NCBI RefSeq assembly: GCF_007826885.1
Contig: NZ_ML675588.1
Location: 50,733 to 114,732, forward strand
Source: Candidatus Nitrosocosmicus arcticus
GTDB taxonomy: Archaea > Thermoproteota > Nitrososphaeria > Nitrososphaerales > Nitrososphaeraceae
Reading direction: 5' to 3'
Length of the DNA: 64,000 nt
The position numbers and the translations under genes are program-made. Position 1 is the first letter of the stretch. The number at the start of each line of letters is the position of its first letter. The notes beneath the pieces were generated by a model. It worked only from the letters and a program-made list of their open reading frames with translations. It did no database searches and was not told the DNA's origin. This document shows positions 19,010 to 27,593 of the stretch, one piece after another.

Positions 19010-19660
19010 TTGGTACGATTACTTGATTTGGGGCTAACTAAGGTTAGCAGCATTCTTTTTGACATGGCCAGTTTAGCTGAAGGCACGGTATCCAAGGCTA
19101 TTACATCCTATAAGGATGATGATAACTCAACAAAAAAACAAATATTTGAGTCGTCTGCAAAATTGAGGTTTCTTCAAGATGAGGTATCAGAATTATGTAT
19201 AGAACTGATCGCTCGATTCCAGCCTGTGGCAACAGACTTGAGATCCATAAAATCTTGCATGGAGCTATCTTACGTTTTTTCAAGATTTGGCAGATATGCT
19301 TATGATATTATTACAGTATTGGAAATTCTAGGGCCCTTAGAATTGTGCGATAAATCTTCAGTAATGCGCATGTCAAAATTAGTTTTAGAGATGATGGATC
19401 TTGGGATATCTGCATTCCGATTACGGGATAATTCTCTTTTAGCTAAAATTTATGAAATGGAGGAAATGGTTGATGTGTTGTACAGAAAAAGCATGCGTGA
19501 ATCAACTCAAATTATCCCATCAGACAGTTATTCCGATAACCGATGCAATATCTCTGCCGCTTTAGTACTGAAATATTTGGAACGCATTTCTGATCATGCA
19601 TGTTACATTGCAGATTCAGTTAATTATATTGAAACTGGTATGGCTAGTCCAAGAAGATAG
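19010..19660 (+). CDS. phoU: PhoU-family phosphate regulator
   Basis: A 216-residue all-helical protein with PhoU-type helical bundles. Characteristic parts are LSDMASLAEG-like FDMASLAEGTVSKAI, LRSIKSCMELSYVFSRFGRYAYDI (the E/DxxxD-type metal surface), and LKYLERISDHACYIADSVNY at the C-terminus, a close match to the PhoU RIxDHaxnIa motif. PhoU restrains Pst transport when phosphate is plentiful. It starts with a TTG 34 bases after pstB and closes the cluster. Confidence 0.9.
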   Translation: MVRLLDLGLTKVSSILFDMASLAEGTVSKAITSYKDDDNSTKKQIFESSAKLRFLQDEVSELCIELIARFQPVATDLRSIKSCMELSYVFSRFGRYAYDIITVLEILGPLELCDKSSVMRMSKLVLEMMDLGISAFRLRDNSLLAKIYEMEEMVDVLYRKSMRESTQIIPSDSYSDNRCNISAALVLKYLERISDHACYIADSVNYIETGMASPRR

Positions 19661-19866
19661 TTAACATGCCCTTGTGGTAATTTTCTCCTTCTTCATCAAT
19701 CCCCATCTTGTATTTATATTCATATCAGACTTTTATCACATTTCTTCACTGAAAAAGTATGTCATATTCTTATTACGTTACTCCTAATCATAATCCTATA
19801 AATTCAAAGGCCTTGGATTTCCTCCATCATCAATTTAACTATTATTAAATAAATTTAACTATCTTG
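19661..19866. other. intergenic stretch before the small Cys/His gene
   Basis: An AT-rich gap with an oligo-A/T stretch after phoU and a TATA-like ttaaataaa (about 19846-19854) that could serve the small gene at 19867. Confidence 0.3.
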
Positions 19867-20010
19867 ATGGATGAATTGGATATATTGAATAGGTTGAATA
19901 TAAACAATAAGAAATGCATAATATGTGGATGCTCCGGTCATTCTCTTTTTGGCTGTTTTTCTCATTGGACGGGTCATAAGAAAAATAACGGCATGTGTGA
20001 TAAACATTAA
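19867..20010 (+). CDS. tiny Cys/His zinc-binding-like protein
   Basis: A 47-residue protein from an ATG at 19867 to a TAA at 20010. After a helical start (MDELDILNRLNINNKK) it carries CIICGCSGH, GCFSHWTGH and GMCDKH. That is five Cys and four His in about 30 residues, with C-x2-C-x-C-x2-H and C-x2-H spacing, so zinc binding is likely. A TATA-like box lies upstream, and the frame ends just before the convergent HD-domain gene (stop at 20022). No known family was recognised. Confidence 0.6.
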   Translation: MDELDILNRLNINNKKCIICGCSGHSLFGCFSHWTGHKKNNGMCDKH

Positions 20011-20021
20011 TCACTTGTCTC

Positions 20022-20645
20022 TTATTTCAATTCATAAAGCGCAATCACTAGTTTTAACAAAATTTTTTCGTTAGTTGTCTCTGCCAATGGTACAAAATAT
20101 TTCTGAGTTTCTTCCTTAATTCTAGCTATTTTGTCCTTCCTTCTCGAATTTTTCAAAGATCGAAGTTCATCTAGTCGTTCAGCTAATATAATATTCCTTA
20201 CCATATTGTCTGATTGCTTTATTTTGCCAAACTGTTTTTCTATTTTTAATTCTTCATTTTTATTAGATTCTACATTGGAATATTTGCTAAAAAATGATAC
20301 CGTGGTAAATGTTTTTTCGCTTATTTCTTTTTTTATATAGTCTTTTGTCTCTTTGGATACTTCTTGTTTATTAAAAATATCGTGAAGTAGTGCTGAACAA
20401 ACCAGATCTGAACTATCCGAGTTCATCTCTTCGTTTAGAATTAATGCTACTCTTAGTGAATGATTTATTTGAGGTTCAATTTTGTCATATTGATATTTTC
20501 TAGTCATGCTACTGTAAAACCTCAATGCTAATCCAAAGGCTTTAGAAATTTTTTCTACTTCGTTCATTGAATCCTCAAATGGTTTTAATAATTTGGTAAA
20601 TCCTGTTTTAATGAAATTATTTTTATTATCAATATCCTTAGACAT
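20022..20645 (-). CDS. HD-domain protein resembling the RelA/SpoT hydrolase domain
   Basis: A 207-residue soluble protein. His62 (INHSLRVALILNEE) and His88-Asp89 (CSALLHDIFNK) form the HD core. Later comes ILAERLDELRSL, then a basic stretch and KEETQKYFVPLAE. This order matches RelA/SpoT/MESH1-type (p)ppGpp hydrolases, which have 'KxADRLxNxRT' and 'ETlxiYaPLA'. The ADRL Asp is Glu here. The synthetase domain is absent, as in small alarmone hydrolases. Substrate and role in this archaeon are unknown. Confidence 0.65.
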   Translation of the reverse strand: MSKDIDNKNNFIKTGFTKLLKPFEDSMNEVEKISKAFGLALRFYSSMTRKYQYDKIEPQINHSLRVALILNEEMNSDSSDLVCSALLHDIFNKQEVSKETKDYIKKEISEKTFTTVSFFSKYSNVESNKNEELKIEKQFGKIKQSDNMVRNIILAERLDELRSLKNSRRKDKIARIKEETQKYFVPLAETTNEKILLKLVIALYELK

Positions 20646-20798
20646 ATCTAGTAATTTGACCTAAGACTTTAGGCAATTCATCCATTAATGTACTTTTCAT
20701 CTACTTCCTAAACTACCTTGATAAAAGTTTCATAACAAGGGTAATAGATATACATTCATAAGTTTATAACATTTTATCAGTTTATTGAATATATTTAC

Positions 20799-21341
20799 AT
20801 GGTTTACGATGATCAAAACAAGAATAATGTTGTAAATATCTCAATTCAGTATAACGACATTAAAGTGCAATTTAGCGGGGAGCCTGAGAATGTTCTTTTG
20901 TCTACTATTTCTTTTCTTACCAAAAATATTCCAGAGATACGCTTAGCTCAGAAAATTTCCTTAAATTACTCTGTGTCCGAATTAATCGAGATGTATTCAT
21001 CTATAATCAAAATTACGCCAGAGGGGCCCAAAATATTGCCCAACCTTGGAGAAATTCATAATAAAAAATTTTCCGATAAGGAAATAGTTATGCTATTTTT
21101 GTTAGGGTCAAAAATAGCATTTGAATTGGGCAAAATTTCTGAAAAATCGTCCCCTGTATCCGAAATCCAATCTACAACAAACCTGAATCCAAAGTCTATT
21201 AGTTCAAGATTGTCTGAATTAGTTAAAATTGGATATGTTGTAAAAAGTGTAAATAAGGAAAACCAAGCAGAATCGGTAGTGTATGGTATTACCACTATTG
21301 GAATTAAATGGTTAAATGATATTATGGAAAAAAAACTCTAA
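20799..21341 (+). CDS. winged-helix regulator-like protein (thaumarchaeal type)
   Basis: A 180-residue protein with two parts. Residues 10-55 look like a beta-rich N-terminal domain (VVNISIQYNDIKVQFSGEPE, NVLLSTISFL). Residues 100-175 form a winged helix: DKEIVMLFLLGSKIAFE, SEIQSTTNLNPKSISSRLSELVKIGYV, then a wing. The gene is convergent with a protein of the same layout (21347-21859), with five bases between their stops. The pair may regulate related genes, an inference from the layout. Confidence 0.6.
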   Translation: MVYDDQNKNNVVNISIQYNDIKVQFSGEPENVLLSTISFLTKNIPEIRLAQKISLNYSVSELIEMYSSIIKITPEGPKILPNLGEIHNKKFSDKEIVMLFLLGSKIAFELGKISEKSSPVSEIQSTTNLNPKSISSRLSELVKIGYVVKSVNKENQAESVVYGITTIGIKWLNDIMEKKL

Positions 21342-21346
21342 AATAG

Positions 21347-21859
21347 TTACTTTTCAAACAAAGGTTTTTTCTGAATATACCTGTAGTTTCTTAGAGTTCC
21401 TACACGGGTTAATATCCCTTCTCTTACCATGTCACTTAAAGAATGTGATACTGCTGTTTTATCATAGTTATATCCAATTCTTGACAACTCTTGGTGAACC
21501 TCTATGAGTAATCTCTCACTTTCAAAAAATTTCTCATAAAAGATCTTTTCCATCAAACTTCTACACGTATTTCCATTCTTAGCAAGTTCCTTTAATGAAA
21601 CATTGTTTCTTTTTTGATTAATATTTTGCAAATTACTATCTCCGTCGATTTTAGATTTTAATAAATCAATTTCGGTCTTTAGTTTTTCAATTTCACTAAT
21701 AGTATTTGTACCTGAGAGTGAGGCGATATCTATTCCGGTAAGGACATTCTCCACAACATTCTTAACTTTATCTTCTACACATGTAATTTCGACTTCCCAT
21801 TCTTTATATTTCAATTTTATCTTTGTCTCCAAAGATAATTTCGATACCGCTTCACTCAT
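21347..21859 (-). CDS. winged-helix regulator-like protein (thaumarchaeal type)
   Basis: A 170-residue protein laid out like its convergent neighbour. A beta-rich N-terminal domain (KLKYKEWEVEITCVEDKVKN) is followed by a coiled-coil-like linker (EIEKLKTEIDLLKSKID). The C-terminal helix-turn-helix is SRIGYNYDKTAVSHSLSDMVREGIL, followed by a basic wing TRVGTLRNYRYIQKK. It is divergent from nurA, and the 99 bases between hold repeated ACAACA boxes, so autoregulation or control of nurA-herA is plausible but untested. Confidence 0.6.
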   Translation of the reverse strand: MSEAVSKLSLETKIKLKYKEWEVEITCVEDKVKNVVENVLTGIDIASLSGTNTISEIEKLKTEIDLLKSKIDGDSNLQNINQKRNNVSLKELAKNGNTCRSLMEKIFYEKFFESERLLIEVHQELSRIGYNYDKTAVSHSLSDMVREGILTRVGTLRNYRYIQKKPLFEK

Positions 21860-21904
21860 CTTTGATATTTGTATATACTTCCTGTCTGATAAAGATGCTG
21901 TTGC

Positions 21905-21965
21905 ACAACATGCACATCATGAACAACACTTATTAACATCTTGTTGTTGTTGAACAACATGCACA
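21905..21965. promoter_or_regulatory. repeated ACAACA boxes between regulator and nurA
   Basis: acaacatgcaca occurs twice (21905-21916 and 21954-21965), a third gaacaaca is at 21921-21928, and tgttgttgaacaaca (21945-21959) is a near-perfect palindrome (7-bp arms, 1-base centre) just before the nurA start. This looks like an operator region. Confidence 0.5.
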
Positions 21966-22996
21966 ATCAATTAAATCTTCATGATCTGGAATCAAATATA
22001 GAGAATATGAAAAAATCTTTAATAAACAACTTTAGCAATTCCTACTTTTGTAAAGACTATAGAAATTTAATTGAAAATAAAAAACTGGTCTTTGTAGACG
22101 ATGACGAGGGCGTACCCATACAAAATTGGGGAATTCACTCAGAAAGGTATGCCAACATGAGAATAAATGGAATTGAATTAGTAGAAAAGGAAAAATTAGT
22201 TTTTGGAATTGACTCTAGCTGTATTAAGATTGCAGAAGTTGAGGATGGTGGATTATATGCCGTAAAGGGATCCATTTGTATATCTTTTAAGGGTAAACCT
22301 ACTGCTCATTTGAAAATAGGCCCGTTAATTTTTTATCTTAATGATGAATCTCTCAAGAATCTTCGACTTGAGCACAATGTATCCAAACTAATACTCTTTA
22401 ATGATGATTATGCAAAAAAATTTTTGAGAGTAAACATGGAAAGGTATATTCAGTTTTGGTTATCCAAATTAGTTTCAGACTCCATAATACTAATTGATGG
22501 TTCATTGAAATCTTCGATATTTGAGAATCATTTTTATGATATTTCGAAAATCATAGAAAATTCTGTTATCAATAAGAATTCATTAATTGGAATAAGCAAA
22601 AACTCCAAAATAAAGATACTAAAGTATTTGTCATATCCTTTGATAAGGTCTAAAGTTCCTTCCTATGTTGACATAAACCTGGTTATTCGAAGCTTGATAT
22701 CCCGGATACATGGGGAACATCTTCTAGTAAAGTTGTCTAACAATCAATACTCGAACATACTAAGGGCTGATGTAGTATCATATAACAACGATGTGAGTGG
22801 TACTTTAGGAACATTACTATATAATGAATTAATTTATTTTGGTTATCCAAGCACTCTCCAACTTTCACATCATGTCTCTGTTTTTTCAAATACGGACTTG
22901 GCAAGTATTAAGAGTTTTATAAAATCTAACTATTCTGTTAGAGAAATTTCTCATGAGAATGCTAGATCATCCGTTTTAGGGACCGCCTGGAGATGA
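21959..22996 (+). CDS. nurA: NurA-family nuclease
   Basis: A protein of about 345 residues from the ATG at 21959; an upstream TTG run would add six residues. The NurA active-site strand is VFGIDSS, followed by LIDGSLKS with a second Asp. The C-terminal part ends LGTAWR. NurA is a 5'-3' nuclease that works with the HerA ATPase in double-strand break end resection. The stop overlaps the HerA start by four bases (ATGA), so they are co-translated. No mre11 or rad50 lies next to them here. Divergent from the winged-helix gene at 21347. Confidence 0.85.
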   Translation: MHNQLNLHDLESNIENMKKSLINNFSNSYFCKDYRNLIENKKLVFVDDDEGVPIQNWGIHSERYANMRINGIELVEKEKLVFGIDSSCIKIAEVEDGGLYAVKGSICISFKGKPTAHLKIGPLIFYLNDESLKNLRLEHNVSKLILFNDDYAKKFLRVNMERYIQFWLSKLVSDSIILIDGSLKSSIFENHFYDISKIIENSVINKNSLIGISKNSKIKILKYLSYPLIRSKVPSYVDINLVIRSLISRIHGEHLLVKLSNNQYSNILRADVVSYNNDVSGTLGTLLYNELIYFGYPSTLQLSHHVSVFSNTDLASIKSFIKSNYSVREISHENARSSVLGTAWR

Positions 22997-24450
22997 AAAT
23001 TCTGTCAAAAACAGGAGATGAAATTCTCTTACTCGCGGTAACAAATGATTTTGCAAATAAGGGTGACTACTTTGTTATTGAAGATTTTAACAATAATAAG
23101 AAAATGCTTGTTCAATTCTATGACGAAGAGTATTTTTCATCATCGTCCCTTGTAGAAGAGATAATAAAGGATGAGGTGATTTCTAATTTTAGTACTGAAA
23201 ATATTTTTGATCCCTTGGAGATTACTAATCTATCTCAAATAATAAGGGATGTTAGGATCTTTAAAACTAAAATAAGAGCTTCTATTGATAATGACAATCA
23301 AATATCAACTGATGTAGATTGGGTACCATCAAGAGTAAACTCCAAGATTGTCAAAATTGGTTTGAACGAGATAAAGGCCTTATTAAAGAAAAATATGCAA
23401 TATCCAATTTCCTTAGGTCGATGTGGATCTGATAATCAAAACTTTGAAATTTTTGCTGAAGATCTAGATGGTAAATTAAATATAATTACAGGCAAGAAAG
23501 AAACCGGTAAATCTCATCTTTCAAAAATATTGATCAACTCTCTCATACAATATGGTGCTTATGTAATTGTATTTGATTTAAATAATGAGTATAGTGGGCT
23601 GTCCTGGAATGTTGATGGGACGCCCTCATCTATAAGTGATAAGATTCTTTTGTTAGATCCTGGAAGAGAATTGAAATTCAATTTAACATATTTTGGAAAA
23701 CCTTCTATTTCTAACATGTTAAAAAATGCATTAGATATGCCTTCTGCTTCATTAAGAGAATTTTTTAGAATATGGGATTCGCTAGAAAATAAAAAGATAC
23801 TTAGTTTGTTTGAGCTTGGTAAAGCTTTTGGAACTTGGACTATTAATGAATTGGTGAGGGATGCACTATTATCCCGATTCCACATGATTAATTCTTCTCG
23901 TCTGTTTTCGTCCAATAGTGTTAACGAAAGAGGGTTTCAATTTGAGGATGTAATAAAAACAAAACCAAAAGGAGCTGCTATGATAGTTAATATGAGCAGG
24001 ATTTCTCCTGTAGTAAGACGAATGATTGTTGAGCTGGTGATGAATAAATTAATTGAATTGTTAGAAAAGTCACTAATTCCACCAATTTTTATTTTTGCTG
24101 AGGAAGCTCAATTATACATTCGTGATACATACTGGGAGGATTTAATAACCAGAATGAGGCATTTTGGAATTTATTCTACATTTATTACAAATCAACCAGA
24201 CGCTATAAATGATACCATATATAGACAGGTTGATAATATTTTTTTATTCAATTTTACAAACGATTCTGATCTAGAAAAAATTTCAAAGGTATCGTTAGTA
24301 GACTCCTCAACTATCAAGTCTTTGGTTAAGACACTTTCACATAGAAATTGTTTGGCAATCGGGAAGGCCGTATCAAATTTGCCAATGGTGATTAAAATAA
24401 ATCCAGTTGATATGTTAACTTTGGGGGAAACAAAAAAATTTTTCAAATGA
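22993..24450 (+). CDS. herA: HerA-family ATPase
   Basis: A 485-residue protein with an N-terminal beta-barrel (HAS-like) and a RecA-type ATPase core. Walker A is GKKETGKS (about residues 167-174), and Walker B is PIFIFAEEAQLYI, with the Glu that activates water. A later RHFGIYSTFITNQPDAI strand-loop is the usual sensor region. HerA is a hexameric translocase that loads NurA onto DNA ends. It overlaps nurA by four bases and its 3' end overlaps the convergent rtcA by eight bases. Confidence 0.85.
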   Translation: MKILSKTGDEILLLAVTNDFANKGDYFVIEDFNNNKKMLVQFYDEEYFSSSSLVEEIIKDEVISNFSTENIFDPLEITNLSQIIRDVRIFKTKIRASIDNDNQISTDVDWVPSRVNSKIVKIGLNEIKALLKKNMQYPISLGRCGSDNQNFEIFAEDLDGKLNIITGKKETGKSHLSKILINSLIQYGAYVIVFDLNNEYSGLSWNVDGTPSSISDKILLLDPGRELKFNLTYFGKPSISNMLKNALDMPSASLREFFRIWDSLENKKILSLFELGKAFGTWTINELVRDALLSRFHMINSSRLFSSNSVNERGFQFEDVIKTKPKGAAMIVNMSRISPVVRRMIVELVMNKLIELLEKSLIPPIFIFAEEAQLYIRDTYWEDLITRMRHFGIYSTFITNQPDAINDTIYRQVDNIFLFNFTNDSDLEKISKVSLVDSSTIKSLVKTLSHRNCLAIGKAVSNLPMVIKINPVDMLTLGETKKFFK

Positions 24451-25510
24451 CTGGATTACCTTCAATCGATAATATGAATTCGTTTTCAGAGATTTTCTCA
24501 AAATGATACTCTATAGAATTGAGCATTCTAATCACTTCCAAATTTGTTAATAGATGAGTCGTTATTCTTGATATTTTGTACCTGGATTTTCCCTTAACAA
24601 AACTTAATGGCAGGACTAGCATATCTGCTAAATGTTGATCAATGCATGCGCGAAATTCATAATCGTCTATAAATTTCATTGCAGCTCGATTTCCTATTAT
24701 TTCTGCTTTGACGCCTTTTTCGCCGATCGAATCCGCCCCCAAATATATCCCTGATTCTGAAGTGCTGTATATTAGAATTGAAGATCCTGGACTCTCTGCA
24801 TTTTCTAGGATAGATCTATGTTTAATGTATCTTATGCCTTTTTTCTCCAAAGTTGCTATTGCACTCCCAATTTGTCTCTCTGGAATGTGTTTTGGTAACC
24901 TTCCTGCTATGCTTATTATGTTCGGTTCGACTTCTTTGAAATTACAAAACTCTATTGGATGAAGATCGGTGGCTTTTCTTATTTTAATTTCGACAAGCCC
25001 GTGTCCTCTGGGATAAAATCCTCTTTTTAAGACATGTATGTCAAATATGATTCCAATTTTGGAGTATGCATCTTTTAATACATATTTAATATAATCTATG
25101 GTTGGACTGTATTTTACATCGGTTCCGCCTGACAATCTAATTACCAAGTTTTTTTGAGAAATTGCTATGGTTGGAATTAATGTCTGTAATAATAGTGGTA
25201 TACTGCCTGCAGTTCCAACGTCTGCAACTATAACATCATTTGCAGGTTTATCGTATTCATCGAATCTATTATCTTTAGATGCGTCAAACCTTATCCATTC
25301 CGAACCCAAACTTACATTTTCGGTATGTATGTTAAATATTTTTGAAAGTAACTGAATTGTTAAGACATGTTGATGCTTCAAACCCGGATCCTTTCTATTT
25401 GATCTTATGTTTGTCACTTTTACTGGCTCCCCGATTATTGTTGAAATAGTTATTGCACTTCTAAGAATTTGTCCACCGCCTTCGCCGGTTGAACCATCTA
25501 CTAACAACAT
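24443..25510 (-). CDS. rtcA: RNA 3'-terminal phosphate cyclase
   Basis: A 355-residue RtcA. It begins VDGSTGEGGGQILR (the Gly-rich nucleotide site) and has RSNRKDPGLKHQHV early, and RGGTD-like LSGGTDVKYSPT. The catalytic His, which forms the covalent AMP intermediate, lies in DQHLADML (about His293). RtcA converts RNA 3'-phosphate to a 2',3'-cyclic phosphate using ATP. The gene is convergent with herA with an eight-base overlap and follows nadM in the same orientation. The length and motifs are complete, so it looks functional. Confidence 0.93.
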   Translation of the reverse strand: MLLVDGSTGEGGGQILRSAITISTIIGEPVKVTNIRSNRKDPGLKHQHVLTIQLLSKIFNIHTENVSLGSEWIRFDASKDNRFDEYDKPANDVIVADVGTAGSIPLLLQTLIPTIAISQKNLVIRLSGGTDVKYSPTIDYIKYVLKDAYSKIGIIFDIHVLKRGFYPRGHGLVEIKIRKATDLHPIEFCNFKEVEPNIISIAGRLPKHIPERQIGSAIATLEKKGIRYIKHRSILENAESPGSSILIYSTSESGIYLGADSIGEKGVKAEIIGNRAAMKFIDDYEFRACIDQHLADMLVLPLSFVKGKSRYKISRITTHLLTNLEVIRMLNSIEYHFEKISENEFILSIEGNPVI

Positions 25511-25546
25511 TTACAACTATTTCCTCAAAACTCTGATCATTCTGAC

Positions 25547-26095
25547 TTAATGACAATAATCTGAGGTAACATGTGATTTTGATAAATTGTATAATTTCTT
25601 TACCCTGTCTACTCCATCTATTTCATTAATCAGCTTTATCGTGGGAGCAGGTACCAGCTCTTGCCAGTTTTTGTCACTTGCAATCCTGCGTCTTACTTCT
25701 GTGGCAGATAGGCATCCTCTATTAATCAAATCTGGATGTATTATTTCAATTCCTCTTTCCTTGTATATCATACTAGTAAAGGGATCGTTTGTAAATACAG
25801 TATTATATCTAGGAACTAATAGATCCACATTATGTGTCCATAATAAGTGTACTCCGACGTCCGGAACTGGGATAAGAATAATTTTATCACGCTTTTCTTT
25901 TATCTCAGCGGTCATATTTTCTCTAATTATTTCTATCCTTTCTCCAGCAGTGAAAGGATTTCTTAATTCAAAACTTTTGTCTGAGCTTCCCACAGCTACT
26001 ATCAACTCATCTACCTTATCGCTGCACCATTTGAGCGAATATAAATGTCCTTTATGGAATGGTTGAAATCTCCCAATATACAATCCTCTTTTCAA
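25547..26095 (-). CDS. nadM: nicotinamide-nucleotide adenylyltransferase (archaeal NadM)
   Basis: A 182-residue nucleotidyltransferase. The HxGH motif is GRFQPFHKGH (His14, His17), and the C-terminal SATEVRRR corresponds to the ISSTxxR motif. Archaeal NadM makes NAD from NMN and ATP. The chain also has the expected PVPDVGVHLLWTHNVD segment. It lies 36 bases before rtcA on the same strand, but no functional link is known. The start codon ATG at 26095 fits the family N-terminus. Confidence 0.92.
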   Translation of the reverse strand: MKRGLYIGRFQPFHKGHLYSLKWCSDKVDELIVAVGSSDKSFELRNPFTAGERIEIIRENMTAEIKEKRDKIILIPVPDVGVHLLWTHNVDLLVPRYNTVFTNDPFTSMIYKERGIEIIHPDLINRGCLSATEVRRRIASDKNWQELVPAPTIKLINEIDGVDRVKKLYNLSKSHVTSDYCH

Positions 26096-26220
26096 TAATT
26101 TTTTTATATTCTTTTTAATTAAAAATATATCTACACTACTCGTGTACTTGTAATATGTTGTTGTATCATTTTATTTAATTAAAAAAGTTATTATTATTTA
26201 ACTGCTAAAAGATTCTAGTT

Positions 26221-26580
26221 TTGTCTTATAGTAGGTTTGGACGCGAAGCAGAATATGCTGTGGGATCGTGTCTTACTAACTATGATTGGGCCGTATTTTT
26301 TTCAAAGGGTAGTAGAGGGCCAGCTGACATAGTGGCCAGTCGGGACAATACCTTTTTGTTGATCCAAGTAAAATCTAGCACAAAGATACCAAGGATTCGT
26401 GGAGCTGAAATACAGGGTCTTATACAAATGTCTAAAAAAATAAGTAACAGCTATCCATTACTCTCGTTGGTTCATCCTCATTTAGAGTGTAATGTGAACA
26501 ATAATACAATTCTGTTTGGAAACTGTTTGATAAATTTCTTCATTTTACCTCAATGGGAAAGCGTTGATTTTCTAAAATAA
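26221..26580 (+). CDS. small PD-(D/E)XK nuclease-like protein
   Basis: A 119-residue protein starting with TTG. Its fold core matches archaeal Holliday-junction-resolvase-like nucleases: Glu9 in FGREAEYAV, Asp36 in SKGSRGPADIVAS, and Lys51 in LLIQVKSS. The usual E-x-K is Q-x-K here, which is found in some members. Hjc resolves four-way DNA junctions; whether this one does or is a divergent restriction-like nuclease is open. Divergent from nadM. No methylase gene is near, which argues against a restriction system. Confidence 0.7.
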   Translation: MSYSRFGREAEYAVGSCLTNYDWAVFFSKGSRGPADIVASRDNTFLLIQVKSSTKIPRIRGAEIQGLIQMSKKISNSYPLLSLVHPHLECNVNNNTILFGNCLINFFILPQWESVDFLK

Positions 26581-26634
26581 AATAGTTAACACTTTCAACT
26601 TTTGATTTACAAAAGAGTGTAAATGTGCCAGAAA

Positions 26635-27201
26635 TCATTCATTACTAAAACTTTTCCAAAACTCTTTCACCATTTTTTCATTCATTCTGATAGAAGTTAT
26701 TGCAAACTCCTTCCAAAATTCAATTAAATTAGAGATATAATTTTGCCATGGATTTTCAAATTGACTTAAATTTGTTTGGACTTGAATCGAATCCGCTTCG
26801 ATTCTCAAAGCCTTGTCATAATCTTTGATTTCTTCTCCCAGATGTTGAGGCCCCAATCCGTTTTGAGAATCTGTTACATTGGTGGAAACCAATTTCATTA
26901 TCTCTTCATTATTAATCTCGTTATTGGTTCCGAAAATGACTGTTTCTTCGCCCAATGGCAAATTATATAATTTCATTCTGTCATATTCAAATACTACGGA
27001 CTCCAAATTTCCCAAGTCCGTAAACCTTTTTCCAGCTTCCAATATATGAGGCGTTTGAATGATACTTAGTTTAACATCATTCTCATCAATTTTGTTATCT
27101 TGACTAAAACTTATATCATGGTTACCATTTTTTAATATTCCAATAAATTTTATTCTTGAATCACGCTGTAAAATTACATTAGAGTCTTGTCTCACGCTCA
27201 T
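26635..27201 (-). CDS. DUF6659-like hypothetical protein
   Basis: A 188-residue soluble protein. Early on, DSRIKFIGILKNGNHDISF matches the first strand and turn of the copies at 13222 and 55164, and later LGNLESVVFEYDRMKLYNLP, then EETVIFGTNNEINNEEIM, resembles the DUF6659 core. The C-terminal 60 residues are an extra amphipathic helical tail (ENPWQNYISNLIEFWKEFA) not in the other two. Function unknown. The assignment rests on motif likeness only. Confidence 0.5.
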   Translation of the reverse strand: MSVRQDSNVILQRDSRIKFIGILKNGNHDISFSQDNKIDENDVKLSIIQTPHILEAGKRFTDLGNLESVVFEYDRMKLYNLPLGEETVIFGTNNEINNEEIMKLVSTNVTDSQNGLGPQHLGEEIKDYDKALRIEADSIQVQTNLSQFENPWQNYISNLIEFWKEFAITSIRMNEKMVKEFWKSFSNE

Positions 27202-27287
27202 CGCTTTATTTTTTTTACAATTAGGACTATATTTAGATTCTTTTATTGAATGAATTATTGCTGGATTGGATTGGGGAATTTATCATT

Positions 27288-27551
27288 TCATATTAATTCC
27301 TCAATTTTTCTTGCTAATTTTATATCATTTTTGCTTATACTGTTTATATCATGCGTTGTTAGGTCGATATGAACACTATTATATGATATTGTGATGTCTG
27401 GATGATGATTCATCTTTTCAGATATTATTGCAATCCTTGTAACAAAACTAAAAGCTTCAATAAAATCTTTAAATTTAAAGTTCTTACTTAGTTTATTTTC
27501 TACTTTCTCCCATCCCGCTAAATCCTTTATCTCTTTTTCAAAGTCTTCCAT
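27288..27551 (-). CDS. 4a-hydroxytetrahydrobiopterin dehydratase (pterin-4a-carbinolamine dehydratase)
   Basis: An 87-residue protein of the PCD/DCoH family. The diagnostic active-site stretch is EKMNHHPDITISYNSV, where the three-residue His cluster binds the pterin, followed by LTTHD. It dehydrates 4a-hydroxytetrahydropterin in recycling of the aromatic amino acid hydroxylase cofactor. Archaea often have it without a known hydroxylase, and none is seen here. Size is normal for the family. The gene is followed downstream only by the end of the DUF6659-like gene. Confidence 0.88.
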   Translation of the reverse strand: MEDFEKEIKDLAGWEKVENKLSKNFKFKDFIEAFSFVTRIAIISEKMNHHPDITISYNSVHIDLTTHDINSISKNDIKLARKIEELI

Positions 27552-27593
27552 GGAACTTTATGAATCCAAAAATTATTAAACATTGTTGATCCT

